From NCBI GenBank assembly GCA_035041965.1, contig JAPYMA010000379.1:248001-312000 (forward strand): a stretch of 64,000 nucleotides of DNA, in the 5' to 3' direction. A program made the position numbers and the translations under genes. Below the pieces are notes generated by a model. That model saw only the letters and a program-made list of their open reading frames with translations, did not search any database and was not told the origin of the DNA. The DNA comes from Anisakis pegreffii (taxonomy: Eukaryota > Nematoda > Chromadorea > Rhabditida > Anisakidae). Below, in pieces: positions 37,242 to 50,232 of the stretch (position 1 is its first letter; the number at the start of each line of letters is the position of its first letter).

Positions 37242-40200
37242 CTGAATAAGTGAACTTCAAACAATATGAAGATTAATTCAAAGTGATCATTGTAGGCAAG
37301 AACTGTTTCTTTTGAACTACTCCATATGAAGCTCTCGAGCTTATCCGGATGTCTAGTGAGCCATCAGTCCATAAGACACTACGTCGTGCCGCATCTCATC
37401 TAATTCTCAATCGGTCGGAATCTGCGGATGATGGTGATGAACATTTTTGGATTCAATTTTCATGCCACCAAAATGTTTCATGGATCATTCGGTTCAAAAA
37501 AATTTGATCGATTTACATCAAATTCATTGCATTTCTATTTCAAAGATGAACTACATTTTGATATTGAAATATGATTCAAGTACATAATCGAGGTCCTGTA
37601 TCACTGCTTCTCAACCTCTTCCCAGCCATCGCCCATCCAGGTCAAGATGGCGACCAAATCATTACTCGTTTCTCTTTCCAAGTGCAGCAGTACTTAATGG
37701 CTAATTTCGAGACAGAAAGCAAGACACTGCAATGATTCTAAAAAGTTCAATTTGTCGCGATAAAATCGTTGCACCTGTGCTCGTACTCACCCACTCGTGA
37801 GCGGCACTGTTCACGGTGAGAAACACAATTTCATAGCTACAGCTTAAGTTCGGTTGTCTCAAGTGCGATGTATGCGTGATTACTCAGTGAATGATTATTC
37901 AATTAACCATGAAATCGCATGCAACGCTTGCTACATTCAGCTTCACATATTGTTTTATAAAACTCGCGTGCTCGTCACCCACATCTATGCATAGCAACCA
38001 ATCACATCCCTGTTCCGCACTTTCGATGAATTGTTCTATTTTGATCCTTTTTTTGATCCTTTTCGATCAATCTACACTCTTGTTTTCAATCTACACTCTC
38101 GTTTTCCAAGTGATTCTGTTCTATTTTGCTCCCACATCTCAAATACTATTCTATTTTAGTGGAACCGAACAAGATTTTGAAGCATGTGCAAGCAACTAAA
38201 GATTCAACTGGAACAAAAAGGTCCGCACTGTGGACTCGATACCCTGATCACAACCTGCTCTAACAATTTCATTATAACTTGCTCTATTTTTGTTGCTAAC
38301 TTTCAACTGCAACATCTATCTAAACAATCCTCCAGTGTTGTTATTATCATCCAGTTTAATTACTTTACACTCTGCACATTTAAGAAGACCAATAATCAAA
38401 TTTGCGAGCGCAAAACTGCAATTAAATATAAATCTCTACTTTTTGCATTTCACCAACTTCAGTACATTCTTCAACTTCGCTAGCCATGAAAGAAAGTTTG
38501 TCAAGTGAATATCGACGAAGAATTCAGTTCACCAGAAAACGGAGTGATTACGTATGCAATCACATCGCACACATTCAAATATTGGCTCATGGCTCAATAC
38601 AACTAACTAAAAATGTTCATAAACCGATTGGAATACAAAATTGTTTCACGAACCGAATCAGAGCGATTAAATCGCGAGCATACGGTGAAATAAGCAAAAG
38701 TGAGCATATGCCATTGGTGATGGTGAATATGAAATGAGCTCCATAACCGTACACGTAAGGCGAGCACAATTCTCTGCAATTTTCGTTTGTAATTTCGTTG
38801 TTCGACGAACATCACAACAAATTGTTGATCTCATTTTATTCGCGATAAATTTTTGCATTTTTGAGGCTGTCATTCTGGACGTTTGAAGAGAATCTCAATC
38901 TACAGACATTTCAAAGATCACAGGGAAGAATCTAAACTAAGTTCACTGAGCAAATCGATTCACGCTACATCATCTCTTCGTCGTTTTGTCGCTTGCCTAT
39001 GACAATTGTCGAGTCTTCAACTTTTAAGCCTTATGCAAACCCCCGCTACGTTTCATAAACTCAATTTTTATGTTAACCGAAGTACTTCTTCAATTCGGGC
39101 ATCTCAATAATGCCTAGCAATCCTTCAACGTCCACGATGAATGAATCAAATATCGTGCAGAGCTACGATCGATCGTTATCATCATCGAACAACGAACGAA
39201 TTCAAGAGGCATTCACCAAAACATTCGTCATGCAATATAACAAGTAGTTTAATGCTTAGACAAGCTGTTAGATTGCAGTAATATTGTCGAAAATAAATGA
39301 AATGAGGGCTGTTATGTTTCGAATTCGCTTATGAGAAATAACACTGAAAATAGTAATTAATGAAACAACGTTGGACTATTGCGAACGGTATTTGAACTCA
39401 ATGCACTGCAAAAAAAAAGCAAAATAACGGCTGCTCAATGCACAAATTCAATGGCTGCTTTTATCAGCAAACATTTAAAAAATGCGAATTCTTTAAGCCA
39501 ACAAGAAAGGCCGCATTGAAGTACTGCTGAAAAGAGCTCGCAGAACCAGATTCTTTGAATTGAAGATTTTTTTTCGGCTTTTCTGAGCTTATTTCATTGA
39601 AGTGCTCACTTCAGCTTCTCTCATTCAACGCTCTCCCGTAAAACTCAGACATGAGAAAGCGAATGCTGACAGATGTGCTTGAATCTAAAAGAATCTACAA
39701 TGCTACAATTTCAAACGATTATAACTTCGAGCAGCCACATTGAACTGATGAACTCAATCACCTGGTAATATAAGGTACGGCCAGAGCGCCATTCAGATAG
39801 ATGCCCGGTAGAACTTGTCGCACACAACAATGCTCGAAACTTTTCAACCACATCGATTCGAATTTGAACGATAATATTCGAACAAAATTGAATAAAGCGA
39901 ATAGGAAGAGAGCTTTCCGTTGTCGAAAGCAAAACGAATTCGGAAATGGCTGTGCGGAGTTGGATTTGACCGCAGAGGAACTGCAATAGAAGTCAGTCAT
40001 TTCAGAGTGAATTGAACAATCAAGAATCTCAAATTCCAATTTGACTCAGCCATCAACCTCGGAAGCATGTGGCTGGCAGTTATCTGATCGAAGGTTCGGT
40101 CGGACGGATAACTGTCATTAATCACGTTCTCAATGTTCTCCGACATTTTTTTTAGCCAATCTGAATGATTTTTCATGGGTTGTGATTGGAATTTCGAAAT

Positions 40201-41546
40201 GGAATTTAGAGCATAATAAAAGTTGAGAGCTCTTAACGCGATTATTGATCTTCTTTTTACGGCTTTAAGTCTCATGATACCCATCCGACTTCTGTTTTGT
40301 GCTTTCGATTGCTTTTTTGCTCGTCCAAATTACCTATGCGATTGCACTGTCAACTCTGTGATCGTCGTTTCCGAGCGACATTTTGCATCTTTTATCAGCT
40401 CAGCTCCAACTCATCATGCACATCTTCATCACTCATCGCCTTCATTACTTATTACTTTCGGCTTTTCATTGGTCCGAAAGATTTCACGCGTGACATTTCT
40501 TGTTTTATACACGTCGTCATTGATGGTCGCAAAGAAGTGGAAAATGAAAAAGAATGAATTTTTTTGGTTGTTGCACTCATCTCAGGGAAACGGAAGCCTC
40601 TACTCGTCCTAACTCTTTATTTCCTACCAAATAGCTTCAGAAGAGAGCATACTGAATGAAATTTTGAGCGCTGATACAATTTTCTCGGTGGCACTGTTAG
40701 ATCATTGACAAACAAGAGCATTTGCAGATGAATAGAACTGATCCTTCGTTTCTTGAGCAAACTATCAGCTTTAACCATCCTCTTTGAATGCCCTCGAATG
40801 ACTCTTAGCGCCTTCGCTTTTCACGTTCTTTCTTGATATCTCAGCGTTTATACTCTTGACATTTCTATCACTGTCACTGTCACGTTGTCTTTGCATGATC
40901 AATACTTTTTTGTTTGAACTGAACACGGCATTGTTCGGCTGTTCACGAAACTTGTTGCCTCATTAATCAAATGAGTGAATAGCAGAAAGATTGCAGCTGG
41001 AAACTGCCTCTGCTTCAACGAATCATACAACTGCACAATGCAGACGAATATTCAAAAACATGTGTATTCATCAAGAGATGTACCTATCCAGCAGTCATAT
41101 AATGTTGGCAATGTATTGTGCAAAGCAAAATTCTGCCGAAGTTTATGCTGCTCAATGAAGCGAAGGAGAAGTTCTGCATAGTTTTAGATCGGGAAATTTT
41201 GGAAAATCGAATCAAACGATCGGGTTTCATGTATTATGTTTCAATCGGTGAATTGAATCAAGATCAAGCTTGCTATTGATCGATGTTTTGGTGAACATTC
41301 AATCAAGCGTCTTAAAATTCTGACTAATTTTAAATTGGCTAAAATAAGGCCCGATAATACGAATGCTTCTGATCTTTCTGTTTTGGAAATAGATTTCGAA
41401 GAAAGCTAGCGAGAAATCGTTTCAGAATTTTTTTGTATAGAGCACATCACTTCGCGATTTTTTTCGACAGATGATTCAAAAACGGATGCAAGATCTATTC
41501 GAAATCATCGCTAAAAGAAATCATTCAATAAGTTCAATTCGCTAAC
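37242..41546. other. Largely unassigned; may be an intron
   Basis: If the exons at 36.9-37.2 kb and 41.5 kb belong together, this is intronic. A minus-strand frame at 39997-40284 has coding-like composition (DWLKKMSENIENVINDSY, then FDQITASHMLP) with a phase 2 donor-like site at CCGAG/GTTGAT, so it could be a middle exon. Other frames (37891-38199 +, 38184-38483 +, 39711-39986 -) are not supported. Confidence 0.35.
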
Positions 41547-41683
41547 CTCCTGTTCGAACACGATGCAACAATAATCGCTTCAGTGTGCACATAAACAGCG
41601 GATGGAGCGAAAAGCAGCACCGGTATGATAATCAAATTACCAATGAGAACGGCTACCGTAAGGAATCGATATAGACAGTGCAT
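41547..41683 (-). CDS. Candidate first exon encoding a membrane segment
   Basis: Starts at the ATG at 41681-41683 (MHCLYRFLTVAVLIGNLIII) and ends after 137 bases at a GTTAGC donor in phase 2. It encodes one hydrophobic segment followed by a short extracellular-looking stretch with threonine and cysteine. The next in-phase exon I can find is at 37241. The exon is too short to appear as a long open frame. No family is recognised. Confidence 0.45.
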
Positions 41684-44040
41684 CTTCAATAGGTCGAATA
41701 AGCGAACAATATCATCAGTGTAGGTCGATTTGTTGAAGAGTCAACCGATCACTGCGAGGCTTTACGCATTTCATGCAAATGTTCCATCTATGAGAACACC
41801 CAACTCATAGAATACGGTGTTTCACTCACGCAATTTATCAGTTGCATTGTTTATCACGCAATTTTGTCATCTTTTTTCACGCAATTCATTATCTTTTTTG
41901 TCCTTCTAAAGCATTTTCGAGTTTTGAGTGCTCTTTGCGATAATCAATATCATCCAATATCAGAAATTTTCAATGAATATCAATATGGATTCTAACTCGA
42001 ATGCAATGTACCCGGAAATGGCGTAAAATTTCAGCCTAAGCAAGTGATTATCAAAATAACTTCAAATAACGCTTGTAGCAATGAAGTTATTTTGATATGT
42101 TTACATTATCACTCGTTTCAGCCTAATCACTGATTTTTCATGTCACATACTGAATCTTTAATGTGAATCGTGAAATGTGAAGGATGATTATTCCTGAATT
42201 GTCGAACTGATATCATCGTTTATGGAGCACGAAGGGCGCAGCACATCGCAAACGACTCATCACAACTATAGTTTTCTGACGGTACGTCGAAGAAAGATAC
42301 GAACCATTTGAATTTCCACCTAAGCAACGAAAATTATTCTGTTCACCGTACAAACATTAAGTATTGAAGAACATTTTTCACTCCGATCATTTCCTCAAGA
42401 AGATTGAGAAAAGAAATAAATTAGCAACAAGTGAACGTATTCAAGATTGTGATACGCTTACGTAATTTCATTTTGTGTCAGAATTTGACATGTAATCCAA
42501 GTGAAGGAATCTAAACAATCCGAACGTTTCTGAGTTTTTTGAGTGCTCTCAACCAATTTCATTCACTGCTAGGATCGTTGATCTCTTCGAACAACCGCTA
42601 CAGCGTTCTTGTTAGAACGTCTTGAACTCTCTTGTTGGCTTTTTCAACTAATAAAACGTAACTTTTAAAATGGCGCTATTATTTACTGAGCGCTATCGAG
42701 CTGTTGTAGTAACAGATAAATTCAACATCACGGCAATTTCTGATTCTAATCATGTACTGAATCTGTTATTGTTATGTATATGGGAATTCTACAGTGAATA
42801 TTAACAGAGAATTGCGAGAATGTGAGACTGGAAGAGAGATTTGACCACTGATTTTCTTGAAATAACGATAGCGAAGTGTGAGGAATGCAAGTAAAAACAA
42901 TTTATAAAGATAACATTGACAAGAAATGTTGTATTTTGAAGTTGACAACGGTAAGAAGCGAAATGCTAAAGTGTAATGGGGATGTGTGTGTGTGTATGAG
43001 TTGAAGTGGTAACTTCTTGGAATAACTCTTGGCATATTTATGCATAATTCTATGTCATTTTAAAATGAATGTGTACTATGAAAGCTTCTTCATTCAATCA
43101 TGCATGCACAAACGCTCATGAATACGAATGAGGATGGTTCGAAATGAAGATTTGAGGATGTGGTAAGGAGTTCGTTTGTACTTATTTCAATGCACTTCCT
43201 CGACACACTTCCTGCAACATCTGTCCGCAACAACTGCTGTTCGTATGTTGTGCTCGATTCACTGGAATTTCTCTTCCTCTGTATCAATTCATAACTCTAT
43301 TGAACTTGAGCGTATCAGTGAAAAGTTGAGGCTGTCTGTGAATAAAGCTCAGCCGAAATGGAAACCCTCCAAATTGCGGTGCTATGAAAACTTTCTGAGC
43401 ATGCAATTAGACTTTGCCCTCTGCTAGATTATTGCTGAGATTATGTTTTTACTTCCCATCATAATGATGACAATTCTGTCGGAAACAACAGTATGCGCAT
43501 CAATCAGCACAAAGTCTAATTGCATACGTTCGTCAGTTTAAAACGCATCTGTATGATTGCCAATAATTGTTCATTGCACTTGCAGCGATGAGGTTATTTG
43601 CACCCAGCAAGTTCATTCTTAAAGCGATATTTACGAATCAAATCAAATTGTCTTCAGATATCGCAAATTATTTACATTAAACTGAATACTTTATAGTGGA
43701 ATGGTAAACAGTGAAGATGCTATCAAAAAAGACACATTACCCGCAACTCACTTCAAAATCAGTTACGTATTTATATTGCACATGAGTAAACATCAACTGC
43801 TCAGCATTATGACAAAACCATCACATCAAAATGCAGCAGCACCAAAGTCATCGTTCGTTTTGATCCGTCACTCAATTGCTCAGCCTCACCTTCAGCTCGC
43901 TTCAGCAAACTGCTTTCATAAATGCTTCCGTAAAATTTGCATTCACATTATTTCTTTCGACTTTCCTAATTGTGAGAAACCTGATCTGCTTGAACGGGAA
44001 CTATTCCTGACAATGAGATTGTTACCGTTTGAGCGTCAGT
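41684..44040. other. Intergenic, nothing supported
   Basis: No supported exon. Contains an inverted repeat at 42049-42097, a short GT-rich run near 42980, and frames at 43176-43427 (+) and 43701-44057 (+) without domains. The latter overlaps the start of the candidate gene at 44050 in another frame. Confidence 0.4.
42049..42097. repeat. Perfect 16-bp inverted repeat
   Basis: Arms at 42049-42064 and 42082-42097 pair perfectly around a 17-base spacer. A few further bases outside the arms can also pair. Confidence 0.7.
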
Positions 44041-44049
44041 ATGAGCTAC

Positions 44050-44879
44050 ATGACTGAAGAGCAGCGCCGTAAATGGTTGATTGCACTGTTACTCACTCCG
44101 TTTTTAGTTTTAACGTCGCACATTATTCGTTATCAGATTATCAGGCACTCTATCTTCATATGCATTCATCACCATTCATCTATTATCATCACCATAATCA
44201 AAATTAACTTATTTTTAGCAGAAGAATTGATATTCACCTCAGCAATCTTCGATGCTACCAGAAGTAAAGGCATCGCAATCGATTGCAAATAACTCTGATC
44301 AAAACGATCGAGTATATGATGCCGGAACAAGTGGAGTTATTCTCGACAAAATTATCATTCAAGGTAAACAAAAAGTTCACGGCAACTTTACGAGTTGGGT
44401 TTTATTGAGCTAGGAAGAGTTTCAACGATGTTGCACTAGCGTTCGCTTCAGTGCAATGCGAGCAATTGATCAGTGATTTTATTCATTCATTTTCAAAAAT
44501 CGACATACAATTTACTTCAATGTTCTGTAGCGGATGAGCAGAACATGCGAATGTAACGAATGTGAAGTTTAAAACTAATCATAGGCATGTCATAACATGC
44601 TGCAAATCGCAATCATTTCACTCTCTTCAGTTAACGATTGCTGTTGCTACAAAACTTGACAGAAACCTTCGTGATTCGTGCACATCAACTTGTTTCATCC
44701 ATCAGAGAGCATCTGATTCTCAGATTCCTTCACAACATTTCCACTGAATTACTCTTGCAGACTTTGCGAATGGTAAACTGAACAAACAACTCAACAGAAG
44801 ATCAACAGACGACGATTCAGTGAACTCAAACGTCGATACACAGAGTATTAGCAGTTGTGAGTTTTTTTTTTTTAATTAG
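44050..44879 (+). CDS. Hypothetical small protein, three exons
   Basis: Proposed join(44050..44106, 44243..44363, 44761..44879), 98 residues, phases 0 and 1. Exon 1 from the ATG at 44050 reads MTEEQRRKWLIALLLTPFL, a short polar start plus hydrophobic stretch. Exon 2 is polar (ASQSIANNSDQNDRVYD). Exon 3 is rich in Asn, Ser and Asp and ends just after a T12 run that encodes phenylalanines, so the true 3' end may differ. The first donor (GTTTTA) is weak and an in-frame ATG at 44041 is an alternative start. Composition and phase agreement support coding; I recognise no family. Confidence 0.4.
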
Positions 44880-45811
44880 TGACTTCATCCGACCGACGAT
44901 CAACTGGAAAACCTGACAGTTTCAATCGGAATTCTAATATCCGGATTTCGACCAGATAATTCGGAAAGTATTTGGTTGGAATTCCGACTATCGGAATATT
45001 GGAATGTGAATTCGGACGGATTCTGACCGACATGAACTTCTTTTGGATGCACTCACTGGTCTCTGTTGAAACAAATTCGTAATTTTTGGTCACATCATTT
45101 TGAGTTCAGCGTAAAACAGTGAATAAGTGATGCTGATTAGTTTGAATAGTTGGAAACTTCAGAAATTCATTACAATAACCGATCCACACTTGTTTGCTTC
45201 CACATTAACGTATGATAGAAAAATATTCGTTTATGGCACATTCATGAAATAGCATGAAAATTTGATGAATGAGAATTACAGCTGGACCAATTTGCTCACA
45301 TCGGTCGAACGGTACTTCAGCCAAGAAATATCCGATTCATGATAGATTCAGAGCTATATTTTCTCGACAATGCACTGATGGTTTGAAGTGGTTTCTTCTC
45401 GGTTCAATCGGATGTGAGAATGTTGATTATTGACATGGTCGAGGCGTTTCCAAACGTTTCCCTTTCAACATCGATTAATCAATTGAAATTCATGAGGAAA
45501 TATCACTGACTTGTTTTTTGACAAAACTGACAAGTGATTTTGGATTAATTTCAAACAATCTCACTGTACTAAAGTCATGGACAGTACTAAATCGAGAATC
45601 TGTGCTCATTATGGAGCATAATTGATAAGAACAACCCAAAGTGTATTTCGTTGCGCTCACTTTATTAGTAATTATCACTTACTGCTAATGGAGGAAGTTA
45701 AAGAGAGGATCAACGCTATTTCTGAGTGCTATTCGTTTTCATTGTCCGTATATTTCGGGCAATATTGTCGTTTTTGTTGGCATTTCTCAAAGATTGATTG
45801 TGACTGAATTG
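44880..45811. other. Intergenic, with a degenerate TCGGAAT-rich patch
   Basis: No gene supported. At about 44920-45030 the motif tcggaat and near variants recur many times in both orientations. A frame at 45490-45678 (-) follows the gene at 45812 on the same strand but has no domain. Confidence 0.4.
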
Positions 45812-46448
45812 CTAAAGAATGAGCATTATCGTTGCGGTTGTCTTTCGAGAGTCAGCACATTCCAAAAAAATTTCATGCAAAGGTTCTCGATTTTGCATCA
45901 ATGAGCTCGTTGCTACTTTCGGATCGGATAAGAAATAAATTCTGTAAAATGGTGCACATGACTCATTGTCAATCGATTCATCATTAACGTTAAGTGAACA
46001 ATTACTATTAATTTCAGGTGCCCTTTTTTTAACAGTCGCAGTTATTTCATTCATAATATTGGCAATCTTCTTCTCTGTTTGAACAATGTTGATTGGTTCA
46101 ATTTGTTCGCGCAATTTGTAGCGGCAATCGATTGAACGCTCAATAAATGTTTACAGTCAATGGCAACGATAATTACATATCTGTGCAGTAACGTGAATTA
46201 TCTGTTGAAACTTATGAAGATGTGTGGCTCTCGAATGAAACGACTTCAACCTACAATCTATGAATGTTTCAGTGTTTTTGTTCGTGTTTCATCTAAATCC
46301 TGCAAAACATTTCTCTTCACTGTAAAAATTTTTAATCACCCAACCTTTCCGGATATACGATCCAGCAAAATATTTCATGAAACTCACAATATTGCGACGC
46401 TCACCTTCAACACTTCTAGGAAAATGACAAAATAATTTTTGAATTCTA
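45812..46448 (-). CDS. Hypothetical protein, 3' exons only
   Basis: Proposed complement join(45812..46138, 46340..46448, upstream exons), with the shared intron in phase 0. The upstream exon reads IQKLFCHFPRSVEGERRNIV and ends SYIRKGW. The terminal exon encodes a soluble segment (EKKIANIMNEITATVKKRAP) and ends at a TGA at 45812. The exon before should end in phase 2. A hydrophobic minus-strand frame at 46740-46900 (with FPFLIIVVKYSTGIIWYCF) could supply an N-terminal membrane part, but its donor phase does not match. I do not recognise a family. Confidence 0.4.
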
Positions 46449-47661
46449 CTGAAATCATTTGTAATACGTATAACCACACATAGTCAATTCGGTTGACTCA
46501 GTTCATTTTACATGCAATCTCTGTCCATTTTCACGCGTAAATGTAGAGGAGTATTGCTTTGGAGGGAACCAGCAAAAACTGAACAACTTTATCAACACAA
46601 TAAATGAACATTATTAAAACATGCTGTAATTAATCACCGTAAAAACCACACGCAACAAGCGACTAACTCATAGAGAAACACAGCGAAAAGAGAAGAGCAC
46701 CGTGAAATGAAACAAACAACTCACAACACGTAAGAACATGGAGATCGCATTACGGACAATGTAAAAACAGTACCATATGATACCAGTACTGTATTTGACA
46801 ACTATTATAAGAAACGGAAACGGTGACATGTCTATGAAGCACACAAAAGCAAACCGAAGACAGACGACGACCATAACAGAACAAGGCAGAGATTGAGGTT
46901 GTGCATAAGTGTGGTACATGAGTCATCAGCAAACAAGGAGTGAATGTGTACGGATGAAGCCCAAGTGTGAAAACTGCTGATCTCACGATATGTGCTTACT
47001 GCTGCGGGTTGAATTCAATGAGTTTTGCAGGAAAACGAATCGAATTGAATTCTCAGAATTTGAAGCCAAGCTAAAGTTTTTTTCCCAATTTTTTATTTTC
47101 AATATCCAGTTTAATGAAATTTCTAAAAATTTTCCAACTTTCCTTAATTGATCACTTCCAACTGCTACAATAAATACGAATAGTTGAAATCGGGTGGAGG
47201 GGAATATTTCAATGTATCATGCAGATATTTCGTTGCGGTGAGAACGCAACATAATATTCTACAAAATTGTGCAAACTCAACATTTTGGATCTCAAAAATA
47301 AAAACAAAATCAAAATCACAAAAGCATCAAAGCAATAGATCACAAGCATGAAAGACATCTTCAATTAGATCGTTCAGGGCAGACAAACGGAAGAATATTT
47401 AAAACATATGAACACAATACAAACTGAACGCATGATCCATCATTCAGATAAAACATCCTCTTATAAAAACGTTATCACAAGCTTGCTGATAAAGCCATGA
47501 GCTGAGTAAAATTCTTTTGAAGCGATGATGGTTCGGTGTTGGTTGAATATTTGATATTAACAAAACTTAACAATGCCCACCAAAAAATAATTCACTCTGT
47601 TGTTTCAATTCTCTGATACCAAAATCATCAGTCTCAGAGTCTCAAAGCACAAAACCATTTA
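46449..47661. other. Spacer between hypothetical gene and chitin-binding gene
   Basis: Apart from the possible membrane exon at about 46740-46900 (-), I see nothing coding. The 3' untranslated region of the chitin-binding gene should begin at 47661 and run leftward; no obvious AATAAA was found close to its stop. Confidence 0.4.
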
Positions 47662-50232
47662 TCAGAGCATGAGAGTGCCGAAATCATCACTGCTGTCAAG
47701 ACTGTCGGCCAATGTGGGTGCAACGGCCAATGTGGGTGCAACCGAAGTTGTTCCACAGCTCGAACTCGTCTCGCTTGGATAATCACAAACGCTCAGAAGC
47801 GTATTGAAGACTGTTCCTTGTGGACACCTCATCGGTTCCAGTTTGCCCCAAACGCAACGGTAGTATCGAGAGCAGTCCCGATCATCCACCAAAAATCCAC
47901 CATGCGAAATGCCTCGACAACCATCATCTTTGGATGATGATGCATCACCTAAATTTGCTATTACTGCATGATTTCAATCTCAATAAAGGTAAACGGCATC
48001 CAAACTCAAAATCATCAATAGTACTATTCAGCATACTATAGAGAAACGAACAAAGCTTAAACACATAAACGTATTTACTATCTCAACGTAACATTGGTTA
48101 CTAAAAGGTAAGATCAACATTGCATATGCATCTTCATACTCTTTCTGTGATCTTCACAATGTGAATACACAACTGCTCAGTGCTCATTGTTGAACATTGC
48201 ATAATTTGAAGCTTTATGATGACGTTTGATTGCAATTTGCCATTTGAGTGATTTCAAAACAGAACACAAAAATGTTACCTTCTGTAACAGTGTTATCCGA
48301 TGACGGCCCTGCAGTGGCAGTAGCAGCACTATAGTTGGCACAATCCGGTACGTTCGCTCTGTAATCGCATCCACCAGACACTTCATTAAACACCAGTCCA
48401 CGAGAGCATGACTCGTACTCGAATTGCTCTCCACCGAAACACTGCAAAACAAAACACATTATATATTGTTCAGGCAGCAAAGCTAATAGACAATAAAAAA
48501 ATATCCTAATCTGATAAGGTTAATGTCGCACCTGTATGATTTTAGCGCAGTTCTTCGGATGTCTGTATAATCCATCTTCACGTACCAAACAAAACTGATT
48601 TCTCGATGAGGATCCGTTACCCGTCTCCTGTGAGAGTATTGGTTGACTTTGCATCACCAATGTCTCTTGCTCATGATCATCACTGTTCACTTGATTTGCC
48701 ATCTGATCTTTATTGATTTGTTCTTGAAGCTTCTCGGTTTGGCTTTCACTCCGGTCCTGGTCGTCTTGTCGGTGACTAACTTGAGTACGACCATCAGACT
48801 GAACAGTCGAATCCCGCACGCATTCGCCATTGTTCGACTTGGGGATGCACACACCGACAGTCGGCGAGAAAACGTCATCAATATTAACGCAATGACGGTA
48901 TGACACTGAACCCTGAAAAGTTGATCATCTCATCCGGTTATAATGCCCGACGTGAGGCAAAATTGAATCTAAACTCATTCAAGTGCAACTTTGTTAACAA
49001 ACAGGCAAAATGGCCAACCGCATTGCATAAGATATACTGATTATAGCAAGGGCCAATTGCTATCTTCGAGCCATCCTCAACACCGTCACAGATTGGATGC
49101 GAATATCTCGACACTTTGTCATCACTCATCTTTCGATCCAGCAATGGCACTTGCCAACGCCCACATTCAGCCGCTGGCATGCAAGTGCGAAGAATATGAT
49201 CGAACAAGTAGCCACGAATACAAAATGTCTGCAATTTCAGAGCGAATCGTCATTGAATCATTCAATTTTTTCCCACACCAACTGATCAGATCATCAAAAG
49301 GATCCTTTCATAGCTCGAAAGCGATACAACACCAAAAACACTCACGTCATGTGCAAAACCACGCAGACAAACGATGAAGTCTATACGGCAGAATCCGATC
49401 GCAACAGCAGATGCACCCGAATACGCACATCTTATATCTGAGTTGTAAGCTGGTTGAATGAAAGATTCCAACGATGAATCTGAAAACACCAACGCATTTC
49501 AGTGTTACGACTGAGAATATTAATGACTACAGCATTCGACGGATACAACTTTTCGCATATTTCCTTGAATCACATTGATACTTTTAATCGTGAGCAATAC
49601 GGCGGCTGCCAATAGTAAGCCATGATTACTATTGGCAGCCGAATTAGCCATAAATTAGCCGAATTATCTGAATAATTAGCCGAAAATTGAGAGACGATAC
49701 ATTCCGATGATGTTACTGGATGATGCTTCAAACTATCTTACCGTAGATAGGAAGATTTTCTCCTGGCTGGTTCTGTTGAGCGACGTCTCTTTGATCCGAC
49801 GATGTGAAATCGGGTTGTTGCATTACTGTTTCAGCAATGTGCTGAACTGGCATCAGCGGATCATTTGCTTGCTCATGTTCCAATTCGAAATTGCCACTGT
49901 CACCACATTCACCAGTGGCTATTGGATGATTGCACGAATCAGACACCTAAATCAAATGTACGAATTGAATTATGGGATTCTATTGATAAGGCTGAATAAA
50001 CTGCATCTGGTAAACGGCAGTAACTAGGAACCTTATCAAAGACAAGTCCCTCTGGACACGTATAAACATTTGTTTCTCCATTCACACACATCAGAAAGGA
50101 TTCTGAGCATCCCAATGAAATCGTTGCGCCTTCTCTTTGGGAACAATCGAAATCCAGTTCATCAGCTTCCTCAGATGAACTTCCTCGAAATTGTGGCATT
50201 TCATCATGTGTACGGTGACTTACAACCTGTTC
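47662..50232 (-). CDS. C-terminal part: five chitin-binding domains
   Basis: Exons 50002..50232, 49742..49946, 49346..49479, 49019..49228, 48532..48912, 48279..48441 and 47662..47948. Unlike the rest of the gene, domains here are split by introns: the cysteine ladder of one domain starts in one exon and ends in the next (for example CVNGETNVYTC then SDSCNHP). Linkers are long, acidic and glutamine-rich (a run around SQTEKLQEQINKDQ). The final domain (CRGISHGGFLVDDRDC and RCVWGKLEPMRC) is followed by a short Ala-Pro-Thr-Leu-Ala tail. These domains are the most diverged from the array, suggesting an older conserved core. Confidence 0.82.

Noticed and set aside
48643..48903. 86-codon plus-strand frame and its neighbours
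   Set aside because: They lie opposite the glutamine-rich linker exon of the chitin-binding gene, which has in-phase partners on both sides.
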